Assembly (NCBI GenBank): GCA_003280605.1
Contig: QCEM01000006.1
Coordinates: forward strand, 17,240 to 81,239
DNA length: 64,000 nucleotides
Direction: 5' to 3'
DNA from: SAR116 cluster bacterium AG-355-O21
GTDB taxonomy: Bacteria; Pseudomonadota; Alphaproteobacteria; Thalassobaculales; Thalassobaculaceae
Under the pieces are notes generated by a model. The model was not told where the DNA came from and did not search any database. It was given only the letters and a program-made list of their open reading frames with translations. The translations under genes were made by a program, and so were the position numbers. How positions within the stretch are numbered: the first letter of the stretch is position 1; the number at the start of each line of letters is the position of its first letter. Below are positions 1 to 9,089 of the stretch, in pieces.

Positions 1-432
1 AATGATGTCATCGGCACACAGCCGCAGCGGTGCAAGGGCCAAGCGCTCAATCTGGATGCCGTCACCAACCGGCCGTTCCAACGCCAACGGGTGCACCCGG
101 CGGGTTTCGGTGAAACGCTGCATCAGCACGTCGTCATCGCATTCCAAGAACACCACATGCAGGCTCATCTCGGCCGATTGTCGGTAGCGGTCGATCAGTT
201 CTGCCATTTTGCCCGCATTAAAACCGCGGGCGCGCACATCGACGCCCACCGCCAACGAGACCGACTGCGTTGCCGTCGCCGATTGTAACAAGGCCGGCAT
301 CATCGCTTGCGGCAAGTTGTCGACGGATTCATAGCCATGATCTTCAAGCATCTTTAACACCGTTGTCCGGCCCGCACCGGACAGGCCGGTCACCAAAACA
401 ACCCGCGACTTTTGCGCCTCCCGCTGGCTCAT
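1..432 (-). CDS. rapZ: RNase adapter/nucleotide-binding protein RapZ (N-terminal part, cut by window edge)
   Basis: The frame reads from an ATG at 432 to the window edge without a stop, giving 144 residues of the N-terminal half. It opens with a P-loop, VVLVTGLSGAGRTT, followed by EDHGYESVDNLP, both hallmarks of the RapZ (YvcJ) family. Further on are VGVDVRAR and FLECDDDVLMQRFTETRR, also family-typical. RapZ binds nucleotides and, in enterobacteria, GlmZ RNA to control amino-sugar synthesis; in alphaproteobacteria its role is less clear, but it is regularly linked to hprK and PTS genes. Its start overlaps the hprK stop (ATGA), so the two are translationally coupled. The C-terminal half lies outside the window. 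Confidence 0.93.
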   Translation of the reverse strand, partial: MSQREAQKSRVVLVTGLSGAGRTTVLKMLEDHGYESVDNLPQAMMPALLQSATATQSVSLAVGVDVRARGFNAGKMAELIDRYRQSAEMSLHVVFLECDDDVLMQRFTETRRVHPLALERPVGDGIQIERLALAPLRLCADDII

Positions 433-851
433 TGATTGCCTCGCACGAAGGCCAGACCTCGGCGCACCTTGGCCGGCGCCGAGGCCTCAAAAGCAGCCAG
501 GGCAAGCAGCGGCACATCAATGTCCAGGTAACGACAGCTGCCGATCTCGGGAAACCTGATGACTTGTTCTGCGGGGATCAAATCAATGACCAAAAATAGC
601 GGGGCCTGAGCAACCGCGGTAACCGGCACAATCCCAATCCCGCGAATTTCGAGTTGCCCGCTTAACAGATCCGGGGGCCGGACAATCAGCTGATCGCCCA
701 TGCGCGACAGCTGCAACTGATCATCGCCAACCAACATCGCCCCACTGTCGATGAGACGTAACGCAAGATCAGATTTACCACTGCCGGATGGTCCCCGCAG
801 CAGCACCCCGTCACCGTCGATCGCAATGCAGGTTCCGTGAACCCGTTCCAT
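429..851 (-). CDS. hprK: HPr kinase/phosphorylase, short alphaproteobacterial form
   Basis: 140 residues. HprK phosphorylates a serine of HPr and links PTS status to carbon control. The Walker A motif GPSGSGKSDLALRLID is near residues 20-35, followed by LVGDDQ and a C-terminal LEIRGIGI segment like the family signature. Only the catalytic domain is present; the N-terminal domain of Firmicutes HprK is missing, as usual in alphaproteobacteria. I chose the ATG at 851 because a GAAGG stands 10 bases upstream and the protein then starts just before the family core. An in-frame TTG at 902 would add 17 residues that look unlike the family. It lies between chvG and rapZ. Confidence 0.93.
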   Translation of the reverse strand: MERVHGTCIAIDGDGVLLRGPSGSGKSDLALRLIDSGAMLVGDDQLQLSRMGDQLIVRPPDLLSGQLEIRGIGIVPVTAVAQAPLFLVIDLIPAEQVIRFPEIGSCRYLDIDVPLLALAAFEASAPAKVRRGLAFVRGNQ

Positions 852-956
852 CAACCACGTACCTTCGTTTACCACGGCACATCCGCGCACCAAGACGTGC
901 AAGCATAGCGCAATTCGACCTCTGATTTAACTGCAGATTTTTGTCGTCTTGGCCGG

Positions 957-2615
957 TCACATTTTGTTTGCCGGGAGCCGCGGCAATTGAATAACAAAAC
1001 GCGCACCGCGAACCGTCCCCATTGAGTCAAGCCGGTTCTCGGCCCAAATCCGGCCGCCGTGGGCAGCAATAATCTGGGCCGAAATGCTTAGTCCAAGGCC
1101 GGAGTGTATGCCAAACTTCTCATCGGTCGGCCGCTCACTGTAAAACCGCTCAAAAATCGCTTGTAGTTTGGCTGCCGGAATCCCCGGTCCTTCATCATCG
1201 ACGGTGATTCTGACGCTTTCAGCATCACCGCCCAGCGTTACGGTAATGATCGCATCAACCGGTGAAAAGCTGATGGCGTTGGTGATAAGGTTGCGTAGGA
1301 TTTGCATCAAGCGATTCTCATTGCCGCCGACCAGCGCCTGCGTATCGGCATCAATCTGACAGACAAGCTGCGGCCGGGTCATGTCATGGGTGGCCTGATA
1401 AACATCGGCTAGCGTGGTCGCCATGGCCACCAGATCGACCGTTTGGAAGTCTTCACGGCCCATCTCCGCATCGATGCGCGAGGCATCTGAAATATCGCTG
1501 ATCAAGCGATCAAGGCGTTGCACGTCATCAAGGATAATGGTCATCAATTTATGCCGCTGCGCCGGGTCCTCGACGCGGGCGACCGTTTCAACGGCGCTGC
1601 GCAGCGAGGTTAACGGGTTTTTAATCTCATGCGCGACATCGGCGGCAAATCGTTCAATGGCGTCAATCCGCTCACTCAGGGCCTGTGTCATTGCCCGCAG
1701 GGCCGTCGATAAATCACCAATTTCATCATGGCGACTGCCAAGATCGGGGATTTCGGCGCCAAGCTGGCGGCCGGCGCGGACCACTTCTGCCGCCCGCGCC
1801 AATCGTTGCACCGGCCGGATAATGCTGCTCGCAAGATATAAGGAGAGGAGCACGGTAATCCCAAAAACAACTGCGAAGACACCAAGGATTTCAATCCGAA
1901 CCGCCCGCACGGCCTGATCAATGTCACGGCCTTCCATGGACAGCATAAGCGCACCCATAACCGCCTTATACGACTGCACCGGCACTGCCACACTGAGCAG
2001 CAATTCACCGCTTTCCGTCAGCCGCACACGCGCCCCGCCCTCGCCGCCCAGGGCACGGCGCACTTCCTGGTAATCATTGGCAATCTGGTCCACCCGTTCA
2101 CGATAGCGCGGAATCTCCGAGCGGCGTGGTAACCAATTAACCAGGCCGGAGAAGAAATCGACCGCGAAGCGTTCAAAATCACTTCGGTCAATGGGCGCTT
2201 GAAGTGGCCGAACCCGGACCGCACCGCCAGGGCCACGCAACAGCGAACTATCGGCCAATAAGCGGCCATCGGGGGCGAAAATACGCACCCGCGTGCCCAC
2301 CGTCGGGGCCAGCCGGCGCACCAAGCGGCGCACTGTTATGGCCGAAAGCCGCTGTTCGTCTTGCAGCTGGCGATCAATGGCCAATTCCGCCAAAGCCTGG
2401 GCAAACACCTTGCCTTGACGGCTGATTGCCCCAAGCTCGGCTTTGATTAAGCTATTTTGATAACGATCAAGATACAACACCCCGACGAACAGGATCGCCA
2501 CCGCGAATAAATTTATCGCCAGAATCCGCAGGGTTAGGCGCGACAACACGCCACGGCGTGCAGATTGATTGCCGGCCCGGGTCAACTGCGGCGGTGCATT
2601 TTGGCTGGCCGTCAC
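957..2615 (-). CDS. chvG: Two-component sensor histidine kinase ChvG-type
   Basis: 552 residues, GTG start with AGGAG 8 bases upstream. Membrane segments lie at about 31-49 and 243-263 and enclose a ~190-residue periplasmic sensing domain. A HAMP region follows, then the phosphorylated histidine in FAADVAHEIKNPLTSL (His about 329), an N box (NLITNAISFSP, about 442), G1 DEGPGIP (474-480) and G2 GLGLS (506-510). This is the ChvG/ExoS architecture: a sensor of acid and envelope conditions that phosphorylates ChvI. It sits 25 bases downstream of chvI and upstream of hprK, the conserved alphaproteobacterial order. Its signal cannot be told from sequence. Confidence 0.93.
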   Translation of the reverse strand: MTASQNAPPQLTRAGNQSARRGVLSRLTLRILAINLFAVAILFVGVLYLDRYQNSLIKAELGAISRQGKVFAQALAELAIDRQLQDEQRLSAITVRRLVRRLAPTVGTRVRIFAPDGRLLADSSLLRGPGGAVRVRPLQAPIDRSDFERFAVDFFSGLVNWLPRRSEIPRYRERVDQIANDYQEVRRALGGEGGARVRLTESGELLLSVAVPVQSYKAVMGALMLSMEGRDIDQAVRAVRIEILGVFAVVFGITVLLSLYLASSIIRPVQRLARAAEVVRAGRQLGAEIPDLGSRHDEIGDLSTALRAMTQALSERIDAIERFAADVAHEIKNPLTSLRSAVETVARVEDPAQRHKLMTIILDDVQRLDRLISDISDASRIDAEMGREDFQTVDLVAMATTLADVYQATHDMTRPQLVCQIDADTQALVGGNENRLMQILRNLITNAISFSPVDAIITVTLGGDAESVRITVDDEGPGIPAAKLQAIFERFYSERPTDEKFGIHSGLGLSISAQIIAAHGGRIWAENRLDSMGTVRGARFVIQLPRLPANKM

Positions 2616-2640
2616 CAGCTGGCTCCTTTTACTGCCTTAT

Positions 2641-3342
2641 TCAATCGCTCTCTCGGTAGCGATATCCGACCCCGTATAGTGTCTCGATTTCATTGAAGGC
2701 GGAATCGACGGCCCGAAGCTTGCGGCGGATCCGTTTGATATGGCTATCGATTGTGCGGTCATCAACATAGATCGAGTCGCCATAGGCAGCATCCATCAAC
2801 TGATCGCGATTCTTAACATGGCCGGGACGCATCGCAAGGCTTTTTAGAATCAAAAACTCCGTCACCGTGAGCGCCACCGGCCGCCGGTTCCAGGTGCAAA
2901 GATGTCGGGCACCATCCAGCAGTAAAGCACCACGATTTAAGACCGTCTCGGCATTTGGGTCAGCGTCGTCTAAGGCCATATCTTGGCGCCGCAGCAGCGC
3001 CCGAATGCGTTCGATCAGCAAGCGTTGGGAAAAAGGTTTTTTGATGTAATCATCGGCCCCCATACGCAGTCCGAGAACCTCATCAACTTCATCATCTTTC
3101 GAGGTTAAGAAAATCACCGGCAAGCTGGAGTCGCGGCGAATCCGTTGCAGCAATTCCATGCCGTCCAAGCGCGGCATTTTGATATCAAGAATGGCCAGAT
3201 CAACAGGCTGCTGATCAAGGCCACGGAGCGCGTCCTCGCCATCTTTGTATGTTTGAACGCTAAACCCTTCAGCCTCTAATGCGATTGCTACAGAAGCTAG
3301 AATATTTTGGTCATCATCAACCAAGGCGATGCGATTCGTCAT
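2641..3342 (-). CDS. chvI: Two-component response regulator ChvI-type (OmpR/PhoB family)
   Basis: 233 residues. The receiver domain shows the acidic pair DDD near residue 9, phospho-acceptor Asp53 in LAILDIKMP, a Thr in FLTSK and Lys102 in YIKKPF. The C-terminal winged helix ends in [12 protein letters not shown] and LYGVGYRY, typical of OmpR/PhoB DNA-binding domains. It is the partner of the ChvG kinase just downstream and the first gene of the chvI-chvG-hprK-rapZ unit. In related bacteria ChvI controls exopolysaccharide, acid response and central carbon genes including pckA, which lies divergently about 1 kb away here. Direct control of pckA in this organism is inference. Confidence 0.95.
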   Translation of the reverse strand: MTNRIALVDDDQNILASVAIALEAEGFSVQTYKDGEDALRGLDQQPVDLAILDIKMPRLDGMELLQRIRRDSSLPVIFLTSKDDEVDEVLGLRMGADDYIKKPFSQRLLIERIRALLRRQDMALDDADPNAETVLNRGALLLDGARHLCTWNRRPVALTVTEFLILKSLAMRPGHVKNRDQLMDAAYGDSIYVDDRTIDSHIKRIRRKLRAVDSAFNEIETLYGVGYRYRESD

Positions 3343-3523
3343 GGCCCCTTGTTCTCCCTTTCGCGCGGCAGGTCGTGCTGTCGCAGTATTGCCATCATAG
3401 CCGTGATTAGGGCAATGCTAAGGCAGGATCATGGCGGTTTTGGCCGCAGGCAATGCTGGTTTATTGCCAATCCGCTAACCATATCATGTCCGGTCCCCGA
3501 CCGATGGCCAAAAATAGAAAGCT

Positions 3524-4339
3524 ATGGCGATGCCGAAAACACCTTCCGAAAACCCAGCAAGTGAGCGCGACAATGTTGCGATTGCCCGCCACCTGCTGCG
3601 GGCCGCAGAAACAGCGGTTCTGTCGACCCGGTTGGCGGAGCATCCCGCCGACGAACACCGCGCGACGGTTGCAAACTTTCCCTATGGCTCGCTGGTTCTG
3701 ACAGCCTGTACCCAGGCAGGGGCGCCGCTGATGCTGCTTTCCGATCTTGCCGAGCATTGCCAAAATCTGGCGGCCGATGACCGGGCCTGCCTTTTGTTTG
3801 ACGGCACACTTGATCATGATGATCGGCTTGCGGGGCCGCGCCTCAGCGTGCTTGGCCGACTGACAAAAACGACGGATCCCGCTGCTACCAATCGTTTCCT
3901 GCGGCGGCATCCAAACGCGTCGATATACGCCGATTTCAAGGATTTTAACTTCTACACATTGCACATCGAGCAAGCACATTTAGTCGCCGGGTTTGGACGC
4001 ATCCAATGGCTCAGCGCGGCAGAGCTTGCGATCCCGCCCATCGCCGCCCTGGCGACCACAGAAGGCGAGGCCGAGGTGATCGCTCACATGAACGACGATC
4101 ATCCGGCGGCAATCTTAGCCTATGCGGAAGACCTGTTGGGCCAACAACCCAACGACTGCCGGATGATCGGCTGCGACAGCGGCGGCTTTGATCTGCGCTG
4201 CGACAAAAAGTTATTGCGCCAGAGTTTTGCCACACCGGCGGCTGATTTGACCGGCTTGCGAGAGAATTTTATGGCGCTTTCACAGCACTTAAGCAGGCGT
4301 CAAGAAACCCGCAACGGCAATCATGACCAGGTGGAATGA
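3524..4339 (+). CDS. HugZ-like pyridoxamine 5'-phosphate oxidase-fold protein with DUF2470 domain
   Basis: 271 residues. The N-terminal half is a flavin-reductase/PPOX split barrel (AVLSTRLAEHP, PYGSLVLTACT, PLMLLSDLAEH). The C-terminal part is a DUF2470 domain with EAEVIAHMNDDHPAAI at about 185-200, whose histidines bind haem in HugZ/HutZ haem-degrading proteins. The family either degrades haem or binds FMN; the exact reaction is not decidable here. A purine-rich AGAAAG precedes the ATG at 3524; a second ATG at 3530 is possible. It lies between the divergent chvI and pckA, in the same direction as pckA. Confidence 0.85.
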   Translation: MAMPKTPSENPASERDNVAIARHLLRAAETAVLSTRLAEHPADEHRATVANFPYGSLVLTACTQAGAPLMLLSDLAEHCQNLAADDRACLLFDGTLDHDDRLAGPRLSVLGRLTKTTDPAATNRFLRRHPNASIYADFKDFNFYTLHIEQAHLVAGFGRIQWLSAAELAIPPIAALATTEGEAEVIAHMNDDHPAAILAYAEDLLGQQPNDCRMIGCDSGGFDLRCDKKLLRQSFATPAADLTGLRENFMALSQHLSRRQETRNGNHDQVE

Positions 4340-4426
4340 CAGCCAGCATGACAGTTTGATTGCATTTTACTCTCAAGCCTCCTATTCAACTTTGGTATGG
4401 GTAGGGTTGGGAATTAGGAGATCAAG

Positions 4427-6028
4427 GTGACATCGGTGGAAGCACAATCATTAGCAGCGTCGGGCTTGACGAATTTACGCGTGGCACACTGGAATTTGAA
4501 TGCAACCGCATTGTACGAAGAAGCCATTCGACGCGGGGAAGGGACCATTGCCCATGGGGGGGCATTGGCCGTCAATACCGGGGTCCATACCGGCCGGTCA
4601 CCGAACGATAAATTCATCGTCGATCATGCCAGCTATCGGGATAAAGTTGATTGGGGCAAGGTCAATAAACCGATTTCGGCCGCTGCCTTTGACGCCCTGC
4701 ATCAACGCGCCGCCGCTTTCCTGCAAGGCCGTGACGTGTTTGTGCAGGATTGCTATGCCGGTGCCGATCCCGCCTTTCGATTACCCATCCGGGTGATCAC
4801 CCAGACGGCGTGGCATAACCTGTTCGCGCGCAACATGTTCATCCAGCCTGCCGCCGCCGAGTTGGAAAATTTTGAGCCAGGGTTTACCATCATCCAAGTG
4901 CCCGGCTTGCAAGCACGCGGCGCCGCCGATGAAGTTAATTCAGAAACCTTTGTGCTGGTGGATTTTGAACGCCGCTTGGTTTTGATCGGCGGGACCTGGT
5001 ACGCAGGCGAAATTAAAAAATCGGTTTTCGGTATTCTGAACTTTTTGCTGCCCGGCCAAGGTGTGTTGCCGATGCATTGCTCAGCCAATGTCGGCAGCAA
5101 TGGCGATGCGGCGATTTTCTTTGGCCTATCGGGAACCGGCAAAACCACCTTGTCGGCCGATGCCTCACGGATGCTGATCGGTGATGATGAGCATGGCTGG
5201 GGTGAAAACGGCGTCTTCAATTTCGAAGGTGGCTGCTATGCCAAAGTGATCAATTTGTCGGCCCAGGCGGAACCTGAAATCTATGCCACCACAGGGCGCT
5301 TCGGAACGGTTTTAGAAAATGTGGTTGTTGACCCCGTCAGCCGCCTGCTCGACTTGAATGACGGCCGTTATACGGAAAACACCCGGGCAAGCTATCCGAT
5401 TGATTTCATTCCTAATATCAGTACGGACGGCATTTGCGGCCACCCCACCAACGTGATCATGCTGACCGCCGATGCATTTGGTGTTTTGCCACCGATTTCA
5501 AAGCTTTCGGCTGAACAGGCGATGTATCATTTTCTCTCCGGCTACACAGCCCGGGTCGCAGGCACGGAAAAAGGCCTTGGTAGCGAGCCGCAGGCAACAT
5601 TTTCGACCTGCTTCGGGGCCCCGTTCATGCCCCGCCACCCAAGCGTTTACGGCGAAATGCTGCGGGATAAAATTGCCCGCCATGAGGTCACCTGTTGGCT
5701 GGTCAATACCGGCTGGTCCGGTGGCCGCGCCGGCGGTGATGGTGCGCGGATGCAAATCGCCCATACCCGCGCCATGGTGCGGGCCGCCCTTGATGGCCGC
5801 CTAACAGGTGCGCCGTTGCGGCAAGACAGTAACTTCGGATTGCTGGTCCCTGAAGGTTGCCCGGAAGTACCGTCCGAGGTGCTGGATGCGCGCCAAGTTT
5901 GGCAAAATAAAGCTGAATATGACAGCACCGCAGGCGAGTTGCGGGGCCGCTTTGAAGATAATTTCAAGCAGTTTGAAAGCTTCGTTGATGACGGTGTCAA
6001 AGCCGCCGGCATTCGCGCCGCCGGTTAA
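4427..6028 (+). CDS. pckA: Phosphoenolpyruvate carboxykinase (ATP)
   Basis: 533 residues, the normal length for the ATP-dependent enzyme, which converts oxaloacetate and ATP to PEP, CO2 and ADP in gluconeogenesis. Visible motifs are HTGRSPNDK (about 54-62, PEP-binding Arg), MHCSAN (216-221), the kinase P-loop GLSGTGKTTLSAD (233-245) and the metal-binding IGDDEHGWG (251-259). The start is GTG with TTAGGAG 7 bases upstream. It is followed by a strong inverted repeat at 6042-6077, so it is probably monocistronic. Its place beside chvI/chvG matches other alphaproteobacteria, in which ChvGI regulates pckA; control here is inferred from that. Confidence 0.98.
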   Translation: MTSVEAQSLAASGLTNLRVAHWNLNATALYEEAIRRGEGTIAHGGALAVNTGVHTGRSPNDKFIVDHASYRDKVDWGKVNKPISAAAFDALHQRAAAFLQGRDVFVQDCYAGADPAFRLPIRVITQTAWHNLFARNMFIQPAAAELENFEPGFTIIQVPGLQARGAADEVNSETFVLVDFERRLVLIGGTWYAGEIKKSVFGILNFLLPGQGVLPMHCSANVGSNGDAAIFFGLSGTGKTTLSADASRMLIGDDEHGWGENGVFNFEGGCYAKVINLSAQAEPEIYATTGRFGTVLENVVVDPVSRLLDLNDGRYTENTRASYPIDFIPNISTDGICGHPTNVIMLTADAFGVLPPISKLSAEQAMYHFLSGYTARVAGTEKGLGSEPQATFSTCFGAPFMPRHPSVYGEMLRDKIARHEVTCWLVNTGWSGGRAGGDGARMQIAHTRAMVRAALDGRLTGAPLRQDSNFGLLVPEGCPEVPSEVLDARQVWQNKAEYDSTAGELRGRFEDNFKQFESFVDDGVKAAGIRAAG

Positions 6029-6041
6029 GCTGACGGATTTC

Positions 6042-6077
6042 CGGTTAAGCGCCCGTCCCGGTACCGGCGCTTAACCG
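6042..6077. terminator. Bidirectional terminator between pckA and the DUF4340 gene
   Basis: A perfect 12-bp inverted repeat (CGGTTAAGCGCC / GGCGCTTAACCG) with a 12-nt loop lies between the convergent pckA and DUF4340 genes. A CTTTT follows on the plus strand. The distal arm overlaps the stop codon of the minus-strand gene, so it can serve both transcripts. Confidence 0.65.
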
Positions 6078-7153
6078 CTTTTCGCCGGCATCGCAACACT
6101 GGCCGGGGTTTGGCGCAGACGTTCCATGCGCACGGCAGGCAGCAGATACGCCCAACCGTCCGTCCGTTTGGTGAGGTTTTCCGCCTGGGTTTTGGCGGCC
6201 GGGCTAGCATCTTCCAGCGACCTGAAACGGAATCGCGCCCATTCAACCGGTGCCCCCTCGGCCGTGCGGCGTTGATCATCACGGGCAAAGTCGACCGTCA
6301 CCTGCAAGCCTTCCTTGGTTTTGTAAATCGCGCTGCCAAGCGCCGGCTGGAAACGCAGTCCTGTTGCCGATCGCACATCATTGAAAACGTTAAATTCCAG
6401 TACCGCCGCCGAATTTTTGGGCAAAAATTCACTGGTCAGGGTGACATCATCGGCGATTTCCTGGAACCGAAATTTAGTGACCAGATTTTCATCGCGGACA
6501 ACTGTCAGTCGGTCCCCTTGGCCGTCGATCAAGGCCGCCTCGACAATCTCATCGACGGCAATATTGGTAATTTCGCGATTTAACCAATCCGCTGGTCCGG
6601 CCCGCAAATCAAGGTCACCCTCGGCCAACCAGCTTTGATTTTCCGCAGCTTTCCGCAAATACACACGCGCTGGACCGCCGGCAGGATTGGCCCGCCGCTT
6701 ACCAATCAAAGCGTCGAACACAGGCTCGCCCATCGGTCCAAGCACCGTCACCTGGCCGGCGCGCGACCCGGCAATGCTCAGATCGCGCAGGTCAATGCGT
6801 TTGAACCGAGCCGGATCTCGGGTTTTGGCCTCGATCACGGTGAGCTGATCAAGGCTCACCAACAACCGCCGCAGCAGGTTTTGATCGACCGGGTAGCCAT
6901 CGCGTTCACGAACGATCCAGGTTTCTGCTTGCCGGCTCAAAGTCGCTGTCTTGAAGGCACTGCCGGCAGCCCATGAAATGCGCACTTCGCTGATGGCCGC
7001 AAATTGGCTACCAAGGTCAGGGAACATTCGGGCGCTTGGCACCTCATCAACAATCATTGCCCGTCGATCAATTGCCGCCCAGCCGGCGACAAAGACCACG
7101 GCCCAGGTCACGGCGAACAGAATGGCCAGATGGCGATTTCCAGTCATGATCAT
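6071..7153 (-). CDS. DUF4340 domain protein of Gld-type ABC system, copy A
   Basis: 360 residues. One N-terminal membrane segment (about 9-27, ILFAVTWAVVFVAGWAA) leads into a periplasmic DUF4340 region. Recognisable repeats of this domain are WIVRERDGYPVDQNLLRRLL and SLDQLTVIEAKTRDPARFKR. DUF4340 proteins accompany GldF/GldG-like ABC systems in proteobacteria; no reaction is established. It is the last gene of rluB-rsmD-ATPase-permease-GldG-DUF4340, 3 bases after the GldG-like gene. A second ATG at 7147 has AGGGG 6 bases upstream and could be the true start. A paralogue lies at 28668-29702. Confidence 0.85.
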   Translation of the reverse strand: MIMTGNRHLAILFAVTWAVVFVAGWAAIDRRAMIVDEVPSARMFPDLGSQFAAISEVRISWAAGSAFKTATLSRQAETWIVRERDGYPVDQNLLRRLLVSLDQLTVIEAKTRDPARFKRIDLRDLSIAGSRAGQVTVLGPMGEPVFDALIGKRRANPAGGPARVYLRKAAENQSWLAEGDLDLRAGPADWLNREITNIAVDEIVEAALIDGQGDRLTVVRDENLVTKFRFQEIADDVTLTSEFLPKNSAAVLEFNVFNDVRSATGLRFQPALGSAIYKTKEGLQVTVDFARDDQRRTAEGAPVEWARFRFRSLEDASPAAKTQAENLTKRTDGWAYLLPAVRMERLRQTPASVAMPAKSG

Positions 7154-7156
7154 CCC

Positions 7157-9088
7157 CTACTGGTGCACGGCATGGCGGGCCCGGTTTCGCCGCCGCCAAA
7201 CAGACAATAACACCGCCAAAGCAGCCAATAACAAAGGCACCGCAGCGATATTTACAAACAAAAGCTTCTCGCGCAGGTCATCAAGATCTTCGCGCAGCGA
7301 ACGTTGCACGGCCCGCAGATCGGCCCGCAACGACAACAGATCCCGCTGATAGCGATCAATCTGTTGGCGGTCTTGATCGCTGATCAGGGCGTTTGCCGTT
7401 GACGCCCCCTTGGCGGTTAACTCAGCAAGTTTTTTCTCGGTTTCCGACAACTTATCGCGCAGCTCTTGCTCTTTGGCGCGATATTTACCCTCGGCGGCAC
7501 GTTTCAAATTTTCGACCACCGTGAAGGGGCGCTGGGAAAATCCCTGGCCGCGCAAATCCAACAACGCGCTGTCACCGGCCAAAGCATCAAGCGCATTGAC
7601 GATGAAAATGCCATTGCCGGCAACAGGCGTGACAACCTCACGACCAAAGAAGCTGCGGGTATTGACCCAGAAACGATCAACCAACAGGTCAACATCCGCA
7701 AACACAATCAGGTCGATCTCGCCATTGGCCCGGTGGCCAACATCAACGGCCTGTCCTGCATCATTCATGATCGCCGGCAGGCCATCTGGGCGGCCGTCCG
7801 GATAGGCGGAGCTCGCCGGCCCGGTTAAGCGTGCCGCAAGCGTTAAATTGCCAACCCCAGGTTTGAAATCACGCAACAGCCGGCGCGGGTCAACCCGTCC
7901 CATGATTTGTCCTGTCGACAATGTTGTCGAACCGGGGCTGGTGCGCACCAAAGGCTCAAAAACCGTTGTCGCCGCAGGCAGCGATTCAATCACCGCGGCA
8001 CTGCCAAGGGCCAAGGTTGAGACCCCCGAAGTAATTGGCGAGCCAGCATTAAAATTCGTCTCCCGCAAAATCAACCAGGGCAAATACGGCACCGGCGGCG
8101 CCCCTTGCGACATTGAAACACGGCGTGCCGTCAAGCGGTCGGCGGCAACTTCCAGCTCATTGATCTTGATCCCCCAGGCGGCCAAAAGATCGGCCGGGAT
8201 GCTGTTGGCTTCCACCCCTGCCATGGTTGGGTTGCGACTGTTTTGGACTTCGATCTCAGCATAGCTGTCGACAAGTGCGAAAACTTTACCGCCACCAAGC
8301 GCGAATTGATCGATTGCATAAAGCGTTTGTGGCGGCAGGTTTTTCGGATGCACCACCATCAACACGGTCACATCTTCGGGGATCCGAGTCAGGTCAAGTT
8401 CCAACATCTTGGTATCGAAGAAATCTTCGATCTGCGCCATGATCGCAAAAGGCTTCACAGTTTCCTGTTGCCCTGTCTGCTGGTTGTAGGACGCCCGACC
8501 ATTGATCGGCAGCGTGCTGATAATGCCGACAACGGTCCGCTCAACATGGCTCAAGCCGTAGACGATTTTCGAAATATCATATTCTAAAAACGGCTCACGG
8601 TTGGGCTGCAGAAACGCAATCGCTTCCACATCATCGGTCGTGTTGGTCCCGACCAGGCCCAGAAATACGCCGTCCTCATCGCCACCTAACGGCACCTTTT
8701 GCAAGCCGTACGATACGGCCCTGTCCTCGGCTTCGGAAAATGGCGCGGGATCAATGATTTCAAGACGAATGCGGCCATTGGATAAGCTTGCATATTCTTG
8801 CAACAAATCTTTCACCCGCTGGGCATAGCTGCCAATTGCCGGGGCCGCCGCGGCGATGCTGCTGGAATAGAACAGACGCAGGGTGATCGGCTCGTCAATT
8901 TTGTTGATCACGTTTTGGCTGGCCGGTGACAGCGTGTACAAGCGTTGTGCCGTCAAATCCAAGCGCCAGCTGGTGGACACCGAGGTCGCCAGAAGATTGA
9001 GCGCTAAAAACAGCACCAAAACGAGACTCAGCGCGACAGCTGTCCGGCGGCCCAAAGTGGACAATAAAGGCGATTGCGGCGTTGTCAT
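7157..9088 (-). CDS. GldG-like ABC auxiliary protein, copy A
   Basis: About 643 residues. An N-terminal membrane segment (VALSLVLVLFLALNLLA) is followed by RLDLTAQRLYTLSPASQNV and IDEPITLRLFYSSS, the start of the ABC-auxiliary GldG domain. A coiled-coil stretch near the C-terminus (KAKEQELRDKLSETEKKLAE region) precedes a final membrane helix and a basic tail. The fold is that of the non-catalytic periplasmic partner in gliding-type ABC systems; proteobacterial copies have no defined substrate. The ATG at 9088 follows the permease stop by one base. An in-frame ATG at 9112 inside the permease gene is less likely. Confidence 0.87.
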   Translation of the reverse strand: MTTPQSPLLSTLGRRTAVALSLVLVLFLALNLLATSVSTSWRLDLTAQRLYTLSPASQNVINKIDEPITLRLFYSSSIAAAAPAIGSYAQRVKDLLQEYASLSNGRIRLEIIDPAPFSEAEDRAVSYGLQKVPLGGDEDGVFLGLVGTNTTDDVEAIAFLQPNREPFLEYDISKIVYGLSHVERTVVGIISTLPINGRASYNQQTGQQETVKPFAIMAQIEDFFDTKMLELDLTRIPEDVTVLMVVHPKNLPPQTLYAIDQFALGGGKVFALVDSYAEIEVQNSRNPTMAGVEANSIPADLLAAWGIKINELEVAADRLTARRVSMSQGAPPVPYLPWLILRETNFNAGSPITSGVSTLALGSAAVIESLPAATTVFEPLVRTSPGSTTLSTGQIMGRVDPRRLLRDFKPGVGNLTLAARLTGPASSAYPDGRPDGLPAIMNDAGQAVDVGHRANGEIDLIVFADVDLLVDRFWVNTRSFFGREVVTPVAGNGIFIVNALDALAGDSALLDLRGQGFSQRPFTVVENLKRAAEGKYRAKEQELRDKLSETEKKLAELTAKGASTANALISDQDRQQIDRYQRDLLSLRADLRAVQRSLREDLDDLREKLLFVNIAAVPLLLAALAVLLSVWRRRNRARHAVHQ

Positions 9089-9089
9089 C

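Noticed and set aside
1414..1917. 167-residue plus-strand frame
   Set aside because: Antisense to chvG; no family match and no ribosome-binding site.
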